A stretch of 63,280 nt of DNA from an uncultured Candidatus Saccharibacteria bacterium (GCA_938041435.1 CALISR010000009.1:1-63280); one strand, 5' to 3'. Shown: positions 34,791-44,178, counted from the first letter of the stretch. A program made the numbers and translations. The notes: a model not told the origin generated them from the sequence alone.

Positions 34791-36578
34791 CTAACCTTTG
34801 CGCACCATCCGGCGCAGCCACTGGCCAATCTCACTGCGCCATTCCCAGCCAGCATAGCCCACCGCCACAATGGCTACCCCACCAATCATCCACCAGATGA
34901 TCTCTGTCTGCCCATTATTACTACCCGGCTCAACAGCGTAGCCTGCGGCTGGTGCTTTGCTATTCTTGCTCGTCGATTTGCGGCAGCGATTGGTCGATGG
35001 ATTACGCTCCCAGCCTGGCTTGCAGGGCGTCAGCTGGCGACTATTTGCTGCGCTAAGCTTTTTGCAGCGGCCAGTCGCTGGGTTGCGATAGTACCCTGCT
35101 TTACATATAGCAGCTGGTGCCTTACCGCCAGCGAGCGCTCGGCAGCGCCTTGTGGCAGGATTGCGATACTGCCCCGCTTTGCACGCAGCCAATTGCTGGC
35201 CAGTGGCAGATACTGCGCGGCAACGGCCCGTCGTGGGGTTACGCTCTTGGCCTGGTTTGCAGATGGTTAGCTTTTGAGCATGAGAAGTGCTGCGCGCCAC
35301 CTTTGCATTGCCGACTGTTTGTTTTGACTGTTTCTCACCACTGTTGATCTTTCGACAACGATTTGTTGCTGGGTTGCGTTCTTGGCCAACGGGGCACGGT
35401 TTGCCCGATGGCTGATGAGGTGAGGCTGGTGTATCAGTGATAATATTATCGGCTTGGTTGGGGCTTGGCGTTGTCCATTGCCATGTGCCAGTTTGCGAAT
35501 TATATGCCCAAGACTTGCCCTGGTGCGCAGCCTGTCCTGCACCGCTATATGCATCAATGCGCGGTGAAAAGCTTACTAAACCATGCTGGTCCTCGAACCA
35601 CAGTGTACCACTACGCAGTACCGCAAGCTCCGCACCATTTGCTTGAGCACGAATCGTCAGCACCTGGCCTGGCGCAATAACTCCCACAAGAGACGAGGTG
35701 TTTCGCACAGTACTATCACTCCCAAGCGTACCACTACGCAAACGATAGGTAGCAAGGTCGATTGGCTGGTCGCCGGTATTTTTGATCTTGACATATTTTT
35801 GACAATCATCTGGTGCTGTGTCGCAGGTGTGTGGATGAGGCAAGACCTCAAGAATTTGCAAAGGTGGCTCGCCTGGCGCTTCGTACGGCGCAGTTACCTC
35901 AGCTTCACCAGCTCGTGCTCGAAAGTCCTTGGCAAATATCCCAGTCCGCGCCGCTGCCGTCCAGCGTGCACGCTCCCAGACGAGTGCACCTGCAAGCTCG
36001 TCTGCGGCTGCACTTGCTTTGTCAATAGTCGCACCTGATCGCTCCAGCGCCACATCATACCGCGTGATTTGCTCACCATTTGGCACACTTGGGCAACCCT
36101 GGAGCTGTGCGCCATCTGCCGGGGCTACTACTGGATGATAGTAGCGCACCGACGACTGGGGCGGTGCATATCCCTGTAGATTGACGCGACACGTGTAGTC
36201 GGTGTGGTTTGTGCTAACACTGACAACAAGTGTGACATCACTAAGCGGTACAAACTGACGCGCAGTATTATGCAGCTCGACTGCACTCACCGTGCGCCGG
36301 TCTGTTGTGTGAAGCGCCCCAATCATCAATGCATCGTGTTCAGTATGAGCAGCAAGGTGCACTACAGGCTGTGCTACTGGAAACTTGCTGCTAGCAGTAT
36401 CATCACGCGCCACTACCCCTTCAAATAAAAAATCGCCGATGGCGGCGACTGGGGTGGCAAAATAAGCAGTGGAAGAATCAGCACCAAGCGCAGAAGCTCC
36501 GGCTATTCCTGGTATCATCATGGTTACGGCAAGCCCATATGCAATAATTCGCCGGGCATAATTCCGCATAGTTTGCAT
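34791..36578 (-). CDS. Secreted lamin-tail protein with five Cys repeats
   Basis: 595 residues from ATG 36578 (AGGAGG upstream); the longer frame from 36698 has no leader support. Signal peptide (IIAYGLAVTMMIPGIAGASA), then an Ig-like N-terminal part, a lamin-tail domain (about 230-355: EVLPHPHTCD, KNTGDQPIDLATYRLRSG, IAPGQVLTI) and five repeats of the form C-x2-G-x2-R-N-P-x-T-x-R-C. A C-terminal membrane helix (IIWWMIGGVAIVAVGYAGWEW is its core) with a basic tail anchors it. Probably a surface adhesin or structural protein; no sorting motif is seen. Confidence 0.75.
   Translation of the reverse strand: MQTMRNYARRIIAYGLAVTMMIPGIAGASALGADSSTAYFATPVAAIGDFLFEGVVARDDTASSKFPVAQPVVHLAAHTEHDALMIGALHTTDRRTVSAVELHNTARQFVPLSDVTLVVSVSTNHTDYTCRVNLQGYAPPQSSVRYYHPVVAPADGAQLQGCPSVPNGEQITRYDVALERSGATIDKASAAADELAGALVWERARWTAAARTGIFAKDFRARAGEAEVTAPYEAPGEPPLQILEVLPHPHTCDTAPDDCQKYVKIKNTGDQPIDLATYRLRSGTLGSDSTVRNTSSLVGVIAPGQVLTIRAQANGAELAVLRSGTLWFEDQHGLVSFSPRIDAYSGAGQAAHQGKSWAYNSQTGTWQWTTPSPNQADNIITDTPASPHQPSGKPCPVGQERNPATNRCRKINSGEKQSKQTVGNAKVARSTSHAQKLTICKPGQERNPTTGRCRAVSATGQQLAACKAGQYRNPATRRCRALAGGKAPAAICKAGYYRNPATGRCKKLSAANSRQLTPCKPGWERNPSTNRCRKSTSKNSKAPAAGYAVEPGSNNGQTEIIWWMIGGVAIVAVGYAGWEWRSEIGQWLRRMVRKG
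34978..35398 (-). repeat. Five CxxGxxRNPxTxRCR peptide repeats
   Basis: Within the lamin-tail protein: CPVGQERNPATNRCRK, CKPGQERNPTTGRCRA, CKAGQYRNPATRRCRA, CKAGYYRNPATGRCKK and CKPGWERNPSTNRCRK. Spacing between units is irregular (about 22-35 residues). The two Cys in each probably pair. Confidence 0.9.
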
Positions 36579-36763
36579 TTTGTTTTTCCTCCTCGCCACG
36601 ATTATGCGCAAAGCAACCCTCTCGGTCAAGCACAAGCACATTGTTTTGTTGATCGCGCAAACTAATACGGTGGTCGGATTTTGTTCTCTACCGCACAATA
36701 GTAGCGAGAAATAGGAATTAAGATTGTATAATGCGGATCTTTAGGCTTTCAAACAGATACAAC

Positions 36764-36785
36764 AAAAAACAGGCTATCTCGCCTG
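36764..36785 (-). terminator. Short terminator of tRNA-Lys
   Basis: CAGGC/GCCTG stem (plus 36770-36774 with 36781-36785) followed on the minus strand by six T. The stem is short, but the position just downstream of the tRNA fits. Confidence 0.6.
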
Positions 36786-36797
36786 CTAATTGGTCAA

Positions 36798-36874
36798 TGG
36801 AGGGCCCAGTGAGGCTCGAACTCACGACACCCTGCTTAAAAGGCAGGTGCTCTAACCTGCTGAGCTATGGGCCC
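36798..36874 (-). tRNA. tRNA-Lys(UUU)
   Basis: Minus-strand cloverleaf with acceptor GGGCCCA/TGGGCCC and encoded CCA. The anticodon stem CCTGC/GCAGG encloses CTTTTAA, so the anticodon is TTT (Lys). Confidence 0.95.
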
Positions 36875-37215
36875 GTAGACTCTGCGAGTATAGCACTGGT
36901 CGCGGTGGACTGTCAAGCGGAGGAAGCGCTGGATTCATCATCACTCTTCCAAAATTCTACTATCTATAGCAAAATTCACCCTTCTCCTCTGTAGGAGACT
37001 CTCCCTTGCTACCTCACCTGGTGAATATATAAAAATCTCTTGCTAAACGCAAAAGATTCAATAATTTCACCCTAAGAAAACAAATTACGTAAAAATTCTA
37101 GCCTCCCTGATAAACCCTGCAAAAAGTAGAACAAACAGCATGAAATTGACAGAAAGGCCGCGATTTGGATGTAATAAATTGACACACCAGCAACACAATA
37201 GTTTAATGATAACAA
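36875..37215. other. AT-rich intergenic region before comEC
   Basis: Nothing recognisable as a gene or structured RNA. A TTTAAT hexamer at 37202-37207 lies 8 nt before the comEC start and may be its -10 box. Confidence 0.5.
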
Positions 37216-38658
37216 ATGACGTGGTGGCAACGGCGAATTCACCCAACATGGCAGCTCACAATGTGCTGCGGTGGCATCGTTGGTGGAGTAGCACTAGCCC
37301 AGTGGTGGCCGTATGCTGCGTGGTGGTGGCTTGTTGTAGCTAGCGGTGGCATTGCCTGTGCACTACGCCAAAGCCGGCGGTGGTGCCTTATTGTCATATT
37401 GATTGCTGGGCTTATGATTGGCCTAGTGCGCGGTGGGAGTGACCAGCAGCAACAGCGCTCTTACACGGCATCATTTGGGCACATAGCGACAATCACCGGG
37501 CAGGTGCAGGATGATCCTGATACAAATCAACGCAATCAACTCGTCGTGAGGCTGAGCGCTATCCGCCTCGATGGCCGCTCGCTACCTAGCACAGTATGGG
37601 TGAGTTTACACGGCAACCCTGCAGTCCATCGCAGCGACTGGCTAGTTGTGCGAGGTAAGCTCAAGCCTGGCTTTGGCAACTTTGCCGCTGTCATGCAGCG
37701 TGCTCATGTGGAGCGCATTGTTCAGCCGCAACCTAGTGATATCGCTCTACAGGTACGCGATTGGTTTGCCGAGCATATTCGCCATGCAATTCATGAGCCA
37801 GCGGCTAGCCTTGGCAGTGGCTACGTCCTTGGCCAAAAGCGCGCCCTACCACACGACATCCAAGAAGCAATGCGTACTACTGGCCTCACTCATATCGTAG
37901 TAGCAAGCGGATACAACCTCACGATCCTCGTCCGCCTCGCTCGGCGCTTGTTTGCCAAGGTGTCGCGCTACCTCGCAGTGCTTACCAGTGCAAGTCTCGT
38001 CCTTGGCTTTGTTGCTATCACTGGGCTGAGCCCAAGTATGACACGCGCTGGCTTGGTAGCTGGGCTTAGTATTTGGGCTTGGGCCTATGGTCGTGCATTT
38101 CATCCCGTTACACTGCTGGCAGTTGCAAGCGCTGCTACTGTACTATGGAACCCAAGCTATGTTTGGGGAGATATTGGCTGGCAATTAAGCTTTGCGTCCT
38201 TCGCTGGGGTGATGATTTTTGCACCACTGTTGCAGCGCTATTTCTTCGGCCCAGCAGAGCCATCAATCGGCCGCCAAGTCTTGGGCGAGACAATCTCTGC
38301 ACAGCTTGCTACATTACCGATTAGCCTCGCAGCATTTGGGCAATTATCGCTCGTGGCACTGCCAGCCAATCTACTCATTGTGCCATGGGTGCCGCTCGCA
38401 ATGCTTCTCACGTGCATTGCTGGGGTTGGAGCACTTGTGTGGCCAGCGGCAGCGGCAGTATTTGGCGCGCCAGCACAATGGCTGCTCGATACAATGCTGT
38501 GGGTCGTCCAGCAATGTGCCGCCTTCCCTTGGGCGCAGCTCGATTTTACACTGCCGTGGTGGGGTGTTGCACTGTGGTATGGTGGGCTCATTGGCCTCTG
38601 CTGGTGGCTCTGGCGAGCAACTGGCTACTCGCTGCGCGATGCCTCACTCGTAGAATAA
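37216..38658 (+). CDS. comEC: ComEC/Rec2 DNA-uptake channel, no metallo-beta-lactamase domain
   Basis: 480 residues. Multi-pass membrane protein that carries single-stranded DNA through the cytoplasmic membrane in natural transformation. N-terminal helices, a DUF4131-like soluble part (ATITGQVQDDPDTNQRNQL), then the Competence domain with YVLGQKRALPHDIQEAMRTT, GLTHIVVASGYNLTILV and ITGLSPSMTRAGLVAGLSIW. It ends after the last helix, so the C-terminal metallo-beta-lactamase domain of long ComEC proteins is absent. The first Met has no ribosome-binding site. Confidence 0.92.
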   Translation: MTWWQRRIHPTWQLTMCCGGIVGGVALAQWWPYAAWWWLVVASGGIACALRQSRRWCLIVILIAGLMIGLVRGGSDQQQQRSYTASFGHIATITGQVQDDPDTNQRNQLVVRLSAIRLDGRSLPSTVWVSLHGNPAVHRSDWLVVRGKLKPGFGNFAAVMQRAHVERIVQPQPSDIALQVRDWFAEHIRHAIHEPAASLGSGYVLGQKRALPHDIQEAMRTTGLTHIVVASGYNLTILVRLARRLFAKVSRYLAVLTSASLVLGFVAITGLSPSMTRAGLVAGLSIWAWAYGRAFHPVTLLAVASAATVLWNPSYVWGDIGWQLSFASFAGVMIFAPLLQRYFFGPAEPSIGRQVLGETISAQLATLPISLAAFGQLSLVALPANLLIVPWVPLAMLLTCIAGVGALVWPAAAAVFGAPAQWLLDTMLWVVQQCAAFPWAQLDFTLPWWGVALWYGGLIGLCWWLWRATGYSLRDASLVE

Positions 38659-38712
38659 CAACTACCCAATATGCTACAATGAGTTGAAAGATAGAACAAT
38701 CAAGGAGAACCT

Positions 38713-39417
38713 ATGTCTGGACACAGTAAATGGGCCACGACCCATCGCCAAAAGGCCGTGGTTGATGCAAAGCGCGGCGCAGCCTTTACCAAGCTTGGCA
38801 ATATGATTGCCATTGCAGCCCGTGGCGGCACCGATCCAACAACCAACTCAAGTCTTGCATTAGCCATCGAGAAGGCTCGGGCGGCTAACATGCCCAACGC
38901 TAACATCCAGCGAGCAATTGATCGCATCAATGATAAAAATGCTGCCGCACTCGAAGAGGCAGTCTACGAGGGCTACGGCCCAGGTGGTGTTGGCATCATT
39001 ATCGAGACAGCAACCGACAACAAGAATCGTACCTACCCAGAGGTCCGCACTGCTCTCACCAAGAATGGTGGCACCATGGCAGATAGCGGTAGTGTGATGT
39101 TTCAGTTTGCACGCAAGGGCGTGATCTGCGTAGCAGCCAGTGGTGAAGAAGCGCTCCTTACTGTGCTTGATGCTGGTGCTGAAGATGCAACAGAAGAAGA
39201 TGGTGGCCTCACTGTCTACACCGACAAAAAGGAGCTCGCCAAAGTTCGCGAAGCCTTGCTCGCAGCTGGCATGACCGTTGAAGATGCAGAGCTCCAGTAT
39301 GTGCCTAACAACACCGTTGCTATTGAGGACGACGAAACCGCCCGCAAGCTTACCAAAATTATCGACGCACTTGAAGCACTCGATGATGTGACAAATGTTG
39401 CAACGAACGCTGCGTAA
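38713..39417 (+). CDS. YebC/PmpR-family regulator
   Basis: 234 residues. The start MSGHSKWATTHRQKAVVDAK matches the YebC signature, and GYGPGGVGIIIETATDNKNR is the central conserved block. Members act as transcription factors or relieve ribosome stalling (TACO1-like). AAGGAG precedes the ATG; TGCTACAAT upstream is the likely extended -10. A terminator follows. Confidence 0.96.
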   Translation: MSGHSKWATTHRQKAVVDAKRGAAFTKLGNMIAIAARGGTDPTTNSSLALAIEKARAANMPNANIQRAIDRINDKNAAALEEAVYEGYGPGGVGIIIETATDNKNRTYPEVRTALTKNGGTMADSGSVMFQFARKGVICVAASGEEALLTVLDAGAEDATEEDGGLTVYTDKKELAKVREALLAAGMTVEDAELQYVPNNTVAIEDDETARKLTKIIDALEALDDVTNVATNAA

Positions 39418-39451
39418 TACCCACTAGAGTTACACGCGAATCACAACACTA

Positions 39452-39481
39452 AAACGACTCTCCATTATGAGGGTCGTTTTG
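39452..39481 (+). terminator. Terminator of yebC
   Basis: AAAACGACTCTC (39452-39463) pairs with GAGGGTCGTTTT (39470-39481) over 12 bp with one T-G pair; the 3' arm ends in a T-run. Confidence 0.88.
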
Positions 39482-39557
39482 CTAAGCACATCAACGTATA
39501 TTTATTGGTAAAACCACACGTATCAAGTGTCACGCGCAGGAGGGATATCTATCACTT

Positions 39558-40043
39558 TCACTTTTTCTTGTGTGGTTTTGCGCCCTTTGCGCGAGCCACG
39601 AGTGTGTCAACAAGGGCACATGCAAACCCCATCGTTACAACCGCTGCATGAGACCCATCCAGCGCTGCCATAACCGTCTTGCTTGTCTCATCAACTGGTG
39701 GTACGAGACTACTCAGCGCGCCAAACAACACATACACTGCCACAACACCAAAGATCAGTGAGCCACCAATACGCCACCAGCGCTGACTCACCACCGAGCC
39801 GCAACACACCAGCACCACAGCTGGTAGCACCGTCAGCACAATCGTCACCACTGCAAGCAAAGCAGATCGGTCAATGCCTATGCCAACCCCAGCAGCATAC
39901 GGCACGACATCTGCCGCCCACAGCTGTGTCACTACCATACCGACCGCCAGACCCATTACTGGTAGCCCAAAATGCCGCTTCGCTACATACACCAAACCAG
40001 CCAAAACCATAGCCGTACCAACAAGCAATCCAAGCAACATCAT
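39558..40043 (-). CDS. Predicted multi-pass membrane protein
   Basis: 161 residues starting MMLLGLLVGTAMVLAGLVYV. About five hydrophobic segments with a short basic tail (KGAKPHKKK). No family recognised. The start at 40043 is fixed by a TATAAT box (plus 40050-40055) that ends exactly 6 nt upstream, which excludes the longer frame from 40067. Confidence 0.65.
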   Translation of the reverse strand: MMLLGLLVGTAMVLAGLVYVAKRHFGLPVMGLAVGMVVTQLWAADVVPYAAGVGIGIDRSALLAVVTIVLTVLPAVVLVCCGSVVSQRWWRIGGSLIFGVVAVYVLFGALSSLVPPVDETSKTVMAALDGSHAAVVTMGFACALVDTLVARAKGAKPHKKK

Positions 40044-40109
40044 ACCACTATTATACCATGGTACCAATTCAATATAAGCGTTATGAGAAACGCCAATACG
40101 TTTGGATAG

Positions 40110-41027
40110 CTACGCCCCAACGCGGTCCTTCTTGTGCTGCCGCTTCGCATTGCGCTCAATATATTCAATGATCGGCTTGGCTACATTGCGCCGCGTAATT
40201 TTCTCTATCCCAAAACCTGGGCTCGCATTGACCTCAAGCACTAGCGGCCCACGACTCGAGCGCATAAAGTCAACACCCGCTACTGTCAGACCCATTGCCT
40301 TAGCTGCCCGCAAACACATACGACGCTCGGTATCCGTCAAGCGGATTGGCGTTCCTTCACCTCCCTTATGGAGGTTAGAGCGAAAGTCGTCATCTAGGCT
40401 CTGGCGCTTCATACTCGCTACTACACGACTCCCCACCACAAAGGCGCGGATATCCACCCCAGCCGACTCACGAATAAATTCTTGCAACAGGATGTTTGTC
40501 CCATCCTCGTTGGTGAGGTACAACGCCTGAAGCACTGACTTTGCCGCCTTCTTCGTCTCCGCTAGCACCACACCATTGCCATGAGTACCACGAGCTAGCT
40601 TAATGATAACTGGCGTACCACCAAGTTCGTTAAGGAGATCGTCTATATCGGCTGAGTTACGGCTAAACACTGTCTTAGGAATAGCTACTCCACCTCGGGC
40701 TAGCAGCTGTGTCGAACGCAGTTTATCGCGCGCCCGGGTAATCGCAATCGAGCGATTAACAAAAAGCGTGCGTGGGTACGCCATTTCTAATTGGCGCGCT
40801 ACTGCTGTGCCATAGCGAGTCATATAGCTTGCAATGCGCGGAATTATTGCATCATACTGATCGATTGCTTCACCATCATACATCACCGTTGGGTTCTTCT
40901 CATCAATCGTCACATAACATTTGCGGTATTTAATCACTCTCACACTATGTCCACGCCTCTCCGCCTCTTCCTTGAGGCGAAGCGTTGAGTAGTTCACATT
41001 GCCGTTGCTGAGTATTGCGATTTTCAC
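40110..41027 (-). CDS. RimK-type ATP-grasp ligase
   Basis: 305 residues, GTG start. An N-terminal RimK-like domain (KIAILSNGNVNYSTLRLKEE, YDAIIPRIASYMTRYGTAVA) is followed by an ATP-grasp fold with VIIKLARGTHGNGVVLAE, LLQEFIRESAGVDIRAFVVG and VLEVNASPGF (Mg ligands E and N intact). RimK enzymes add Glu or other amino acids to protein C-termini. Here it is the last gene of a run with two further ATP-grasp genes and a metallopeptidase, so its target may be a peptide tag and not ribosomal protein S6. Confidence 0.9.
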   Translation of the reverse strand: MKIAILSNGNVNYSTLRLKEEAERRGHSVRVIKYRKCYVTIDEKNPTVMYDGEAIDQYDAIIPRIASYMTRYGTAVARQLEMAYPRTLFVNRSIAITRARDKLRSTQLLARGGVAIPKTVFSRNSADIDDLLNELGGTPVIIKLARGTHGNGVVLAETKKAAKSVLQALYLTNEDGTNILLQEFIRESAGVDIRAFVVGSRVVASMKRQSLDDDFRSNLHKGGEGTPIRLTDTERRMCLRAAKAMGLTVAGVDFMRSSRGPLVLEVNASPGFGIEKITRRNVAKPIIEYIERNAKRQHKKDRVGA

Positions 41028-41081
41028 TCCATACCTCGTACTATTATTTTATCGATTTTGCTTATTATAAGCTCTGTGTCT

Positions 41082-42590
41082 CTATTGTAGTCCATTTTGG
41101 CGTAGTTCTTGACGATTACTACTTTCAGCCTTCTTATCAATATCACCCTCTGCAACATGAACGATGAATTTATTACGCAAAATATTTCTTCCAATCAGCA
41201 TTGGGTAGATCTGCCCCGATCTGTCTGCTAGTGTAACTTTTGCTTTCACTCGCCTTCCTGCCAAACTTACATTAATGACAACTTGATACCGCAATTCCTC
41301 ATAACCATTCGAACTCCGAACAGAGCGCATGGAATACTCAGAAAAATGCAACTCCTCACCAGTATACACTGGGGATCCTTCACCAAATAGTTTGCAATAG
41401 AGGCCTGTCTTATTAACTCGAATATCACTTGCCCATATAGACGAGACTGTTGCCCCCGTATCTATCCGAGCTTTAAATTTTTCATTAATAAAATCAGGCA
41501 AAGCAACCTTTTCAACTCGGCCAATCATGACTATCTTTTTGCCGATAGGATGCGCCGTTTTTTCAATAGCATGAAATAGTTTTCGTGCAACATTCCGAGG
41601 TTTGCCTTCTGTTGGAAATTGGTGCATTCGTATCCCTGGAGATGCCTTCACTCTTACGACATAGCTATCATTTCCATCGCCGCTAATGTTATCCGTTACA
41701 ATATCAATGCCAGCAATACCAAGAAAACACGCTGATGCTGCTTGAATTGCTATAGTTTTGAGTTCATCAGACACATAACTCGTGACATCAACTGCTTCAC
41801 CTCCCCTGCTCAGATTCAATGTATCTAAAACCTCAACAACAGAACCTTTCTCGGGAACGTATTGCAAAAAGTGAATACCTTTATGTCTCAACACATCTTC
41901 AATGTTTATTTTTGCTACTAAACTAGCGTGTCTGTTGCCATGCTTTGAGCAATTATTATTTTTTTTACTTATCAAGGTTCGTATTGTTGACACTCCATCT
42001 CCAACAACATATGGTGGTCGACGATATGCTACTGCAATGACTTTTTTATTTAACACTAAGAAGCGATATTCTTGCCCAAAAACTATTTGCTGAACAATTA
42101 TATCAGGTTGTCCACCACTATTCTGATATACACGGTGTATTGCACGAAGCAAACCTTCTTCATCACCAGTGTTAATAAGAACATTATTACTGTAGTTTGC
42201 TGTAGCAGATTTGACAACAAGACGCTCATGGGACTCTAGCATTTTTCGAAGTGTATCGTCAATTACCACGTCTTCGGGTCTATTTATTTTCAATGGATAT
42301 GTATCTGGTATTTGTATATGCGATTGGTGTAGTATGTTATTCGTCCAGATCTTATCCTCATTCACCTGAACTGCATATGAAGGGTTTAGTGCAGTATTAA
42401 GATTATAAAAGTAAAGCTCTTTGCCGTCTTTTTCACAGCGCACCACATGTGATATTGCTAAACGACCTGGAACTGTTGTGACCTGGTACCCTTTTCGGAG
42501 CGCCTCCTTCATTAGTAATCGAGAAGTAATGCCATACCGTGACAGGTCCGCTTTTTTGATACTATTCTTGCTTTCTTGCTCCATATTCAT
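41082..42590 (-). CDS. ATP-grasp domain fused to retropepsin-like protease
   Basis: 502 residues. Residues about 15-345 form an ATP-grasp of the GshAB/cyanophycin-synthetase type (ERLVVKSATANYSNNVLI, EYRFLVLNKKVIAVAYRRPP, YVVGDGVSTIRTLI). Residues about 360-490 match the RimB/DUF-type aspartic protease family (Zn_protease, PF05618): KARIDTGATVSSIWASDI with active Asp377, then SSNGYEELRYQV and PMLIGRNILRNKFIVH. The usual ATP-grasp Mg motif E-x-N is R313-x-K315 here (VVRVKASPG), so ligase activity is doubtful. Gap to the upstream ATP-grasp gene is 14 nt. Confidence 0.88.
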   Translation of the reverse strand: MNMEQESKNSIKKADLSRYGITSRLLMKEALRKGYQVTTVPGRLAISHVVRCEKDGKELYFYNLNTALNPSYAVQVNEDKIWTNNILHQSHIQIPDTYPLKINRPEDVVIDDTLRKMLESHERLVVKSATANYSNNVLINTGDEEGLLRAIHRVYQNSGGQPDIIVQQIVFGQEYRFLVLNKKVIAVAYRRPPYVVGDGVSTIRTLISKKNNNCSKHGNRHASLVAKINIEDVLRHKGIHFLQYVPEKGSVVEVLDTLNLSRGGEAVDVTSYVSDELKTIAIQAASACFLGIAGIDIVTDNISGDGNDSYVVRVKASPGIRMHQFPTEGKPRNVARKLFHAIEKTAHPIGKKIVMIGRVEKVALPDFINEKFKARIDTGATVSSIWASDIRVNKTGLYCKLFGEGSPVYTGEELHFSEYSMRSVRSSNGYEELRYQVVINVSLAGRRVKAKVTLADRSGQIYPMLIGRNILRNKFIVHVAEGDIDKKAESSNRQELRQNGLQ

Positions 42591-42604
42591 AGCGATACAT
42601 TTAT

Positions 42605-43972
42605 TTACTTCGAACTATTTTCAATTATATCAATAATATTTCTTGATTCTCTCATAAGCACACCCTCTTCATCCATAACACGAAAATTAGTAAATATAGA
42701 CGCCAATCGAGACCCTCGCGCAATAGACCTCTCGCTCCTTGTATAATCCTGTACAAAAACCTGTTTTGCAGAAGAAGACCTATCGAATGACATTATATCG
42801 CCTATGATTTGCATCTTTTCATTATATAATCCCGACCGAGGACTGTCGGCGATGCCTGTCTCACTGTCTCGTTGATGAAGCACCATTAGCGCGCAATCAT
42901 TATAGTCATTACTGTATGAATTATCCTCAATAATATAATTGGCATTCGTTAACTCTAAGATATGAAGAAGATAGAAGGGGATATGCTTCTTTGCATTATA
43001 GCTCATTGTAAGAAGCGGTGTAGCGCCCGTAATGCGTGCATTAACTTCGATAGTATACACTGTATCATCCGTCACCAAAGAATCAACACCAAAAATACCA
43101 CGATATCCTCTATCGTATAATTCCTGGCCTATAACGCGTGCATTTTTCGTTAGCTGACTACTCTGCCACGTGTGTTGATCATCTGCTAATATTTCAATAC
43201 CGCAAAACTTCTCAGTACCAGGAATGCTTGTATTTGATAAATTCGGGTCTGCAATAATCTGCCGCTGCACTGGCCCTATGAAGACCCCGTAGCGCGTTAC
43301 AACGCCCTGCACCGACCAATCACGGCCATCAGCAATATAGTCTGATACAACTACATCACCAACCAAACCATTGCTATTTTGCATTGTATTTATTGCAGAA
43401 CAGAACGACTCGAAGCTATCGACAATAAACGACCCCTTCCCTCCACCAAGTGCAGCATCTTGCAAAACAATCTTACTGCGTCCATCACAGAGATTAGAAA
43501 AATATTCCTCATCCGATAACATTTCTCGCCAAGGGTATATTTTATGTGATGGAATGTTGCAAAGACGCTCTGCAAAAATACGCCGAAACCACGATTTATT
43601 CTCAAACTTCTGAGCCAACGCGTACATATCGTTTCTAGGCAAAAATTGCAAACTACTTTGTTTCAATCGCTCAGGAATTACAAAAGGTTTATACGTAAAA
43701 ATATGATACTCGGGCAAATGAGTTATTACCATATCTTGGAATATTGAGTCTTGTAAAAGAGCCTGTGTAGTCAGTTCACCTGTATAAGGTCTCTCGCACT
43801 GATCGCGCACATAAGCGAGACTATCCATGTGCTCTACATTCTGACTGCGCATATTCCAGCCAGCTAGTGAAGCAATTTTGTAATTATCAAACCACTGCTC
43901 AGGTCCAATTCTTGCCCATGGCTGTATACTAACGCCTGCTATCTTTAAACTTTTATCGTATTGAACTTTCAT
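42605..43972 (-). CDS. ATP-grasp ligase of unknown substrate
   Basis: 455 residues. After a divergent N-terminal part with WARIGPEQWFDNYKIASLAG, the ATP-grasp core is clear: KIVLQDAALGGGKGSFIVD (phosphate loop, about 170), VVVSDYIADGRDWSVQGVVT, VFIGPVQRQII and YTIEVNARITGATPLLT (Mg ligands intact). It resembles carbamoyl-phosphate-synthase/D-Ala-ligase-type grasp enzymes, with a long C-terminal extension of about 110 residues. Lower GC than core genes by eye. It is separated by 14 nt from the displaced end of the upstream DUF1704 gene. Confidence 0.85.
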   Translation of the reverse strand: MKVQYDKSLKIAGVSIQPWARIGPEQWFDNYKIASLAGWNMRSQNVEHMDSLAYVRDQCERPYTGELTTQALLQDSIFQDMVITHLPEYHIFTYKPFVIPERLKQSSLQFLPRNDMYALAQKFENKSWFRRIFAERLCNIPSHKIYPWREMLSDEEYFSNLCDGRSKIVLQDAALGGGKGSFIVDSFESFCSAINTMQNSNGLVGDVVVSDYIADGRDWSVQGVVTRYGVFIGPVQRQIIADPNLSNTSIPGTEKFCGIEILADDQHTWQSSQLTKNARVIGQELYDRGYRGIFGVDSLVTDDTVYTIEVNARITGATPLLTMSYNAKKHIPFYLLHILELTNANYIIEDNSYSNDYNDCALMVLHQRDSETGIADSPRSGLYNEKMQIIGDIMSFDRSSSAKQVFVQDYTRSERSIARGSRLASIFTNFRVMDEEGVLMRESRNIIDIIENSSK

Positions 43973-43986
43973 TGCTTGTATTTAGT

Positions 43987-44178
43987 TTAAGTACTATGTG
44001 ATTCAAGTATGACTCTCTGGTGCTTCTTCGAAGTATTAATTTTACCAGCCAGCAATAAACTCAGCTGCAAATCATCACCACAAATTTTCTCTAGATACTC
44101 CCATACTTATTTTGACCCATTGTAGTAGCAGAGATCCTTAAAGAGTGGCAAGTCATCAGTACCCCGGTAGATACGCAT
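43987..44178 (-). pseudogene. Out-of-frame 3' part of the DUF1704 gene
   Basis: In the -1 frame from about 44178 the sequence reads MRIYRGTDDLPLFKDLCYYN and continues, after an in-frame TAA at 44107-44109, with WEYLEKICGDD and LSLLLAGKINTSKKHQRV to a stop at 43987-43989. This looks like the natural C-terminal continuation of the DUF1704 family (a YRG...F(T)KD...YxxG segment, then L..GK). It ends 14 nt before the next gene, the same gap as between the following genes, so the gene was probably once intact to this point. Confidence 0.7.

Noticed and set aside
36579..36698. 40-residue N-terminal extension of the lamin-tail protein
   Set aside because: It would bury the signal peptide, and the ATG at 36578 has an AGGAGG site.
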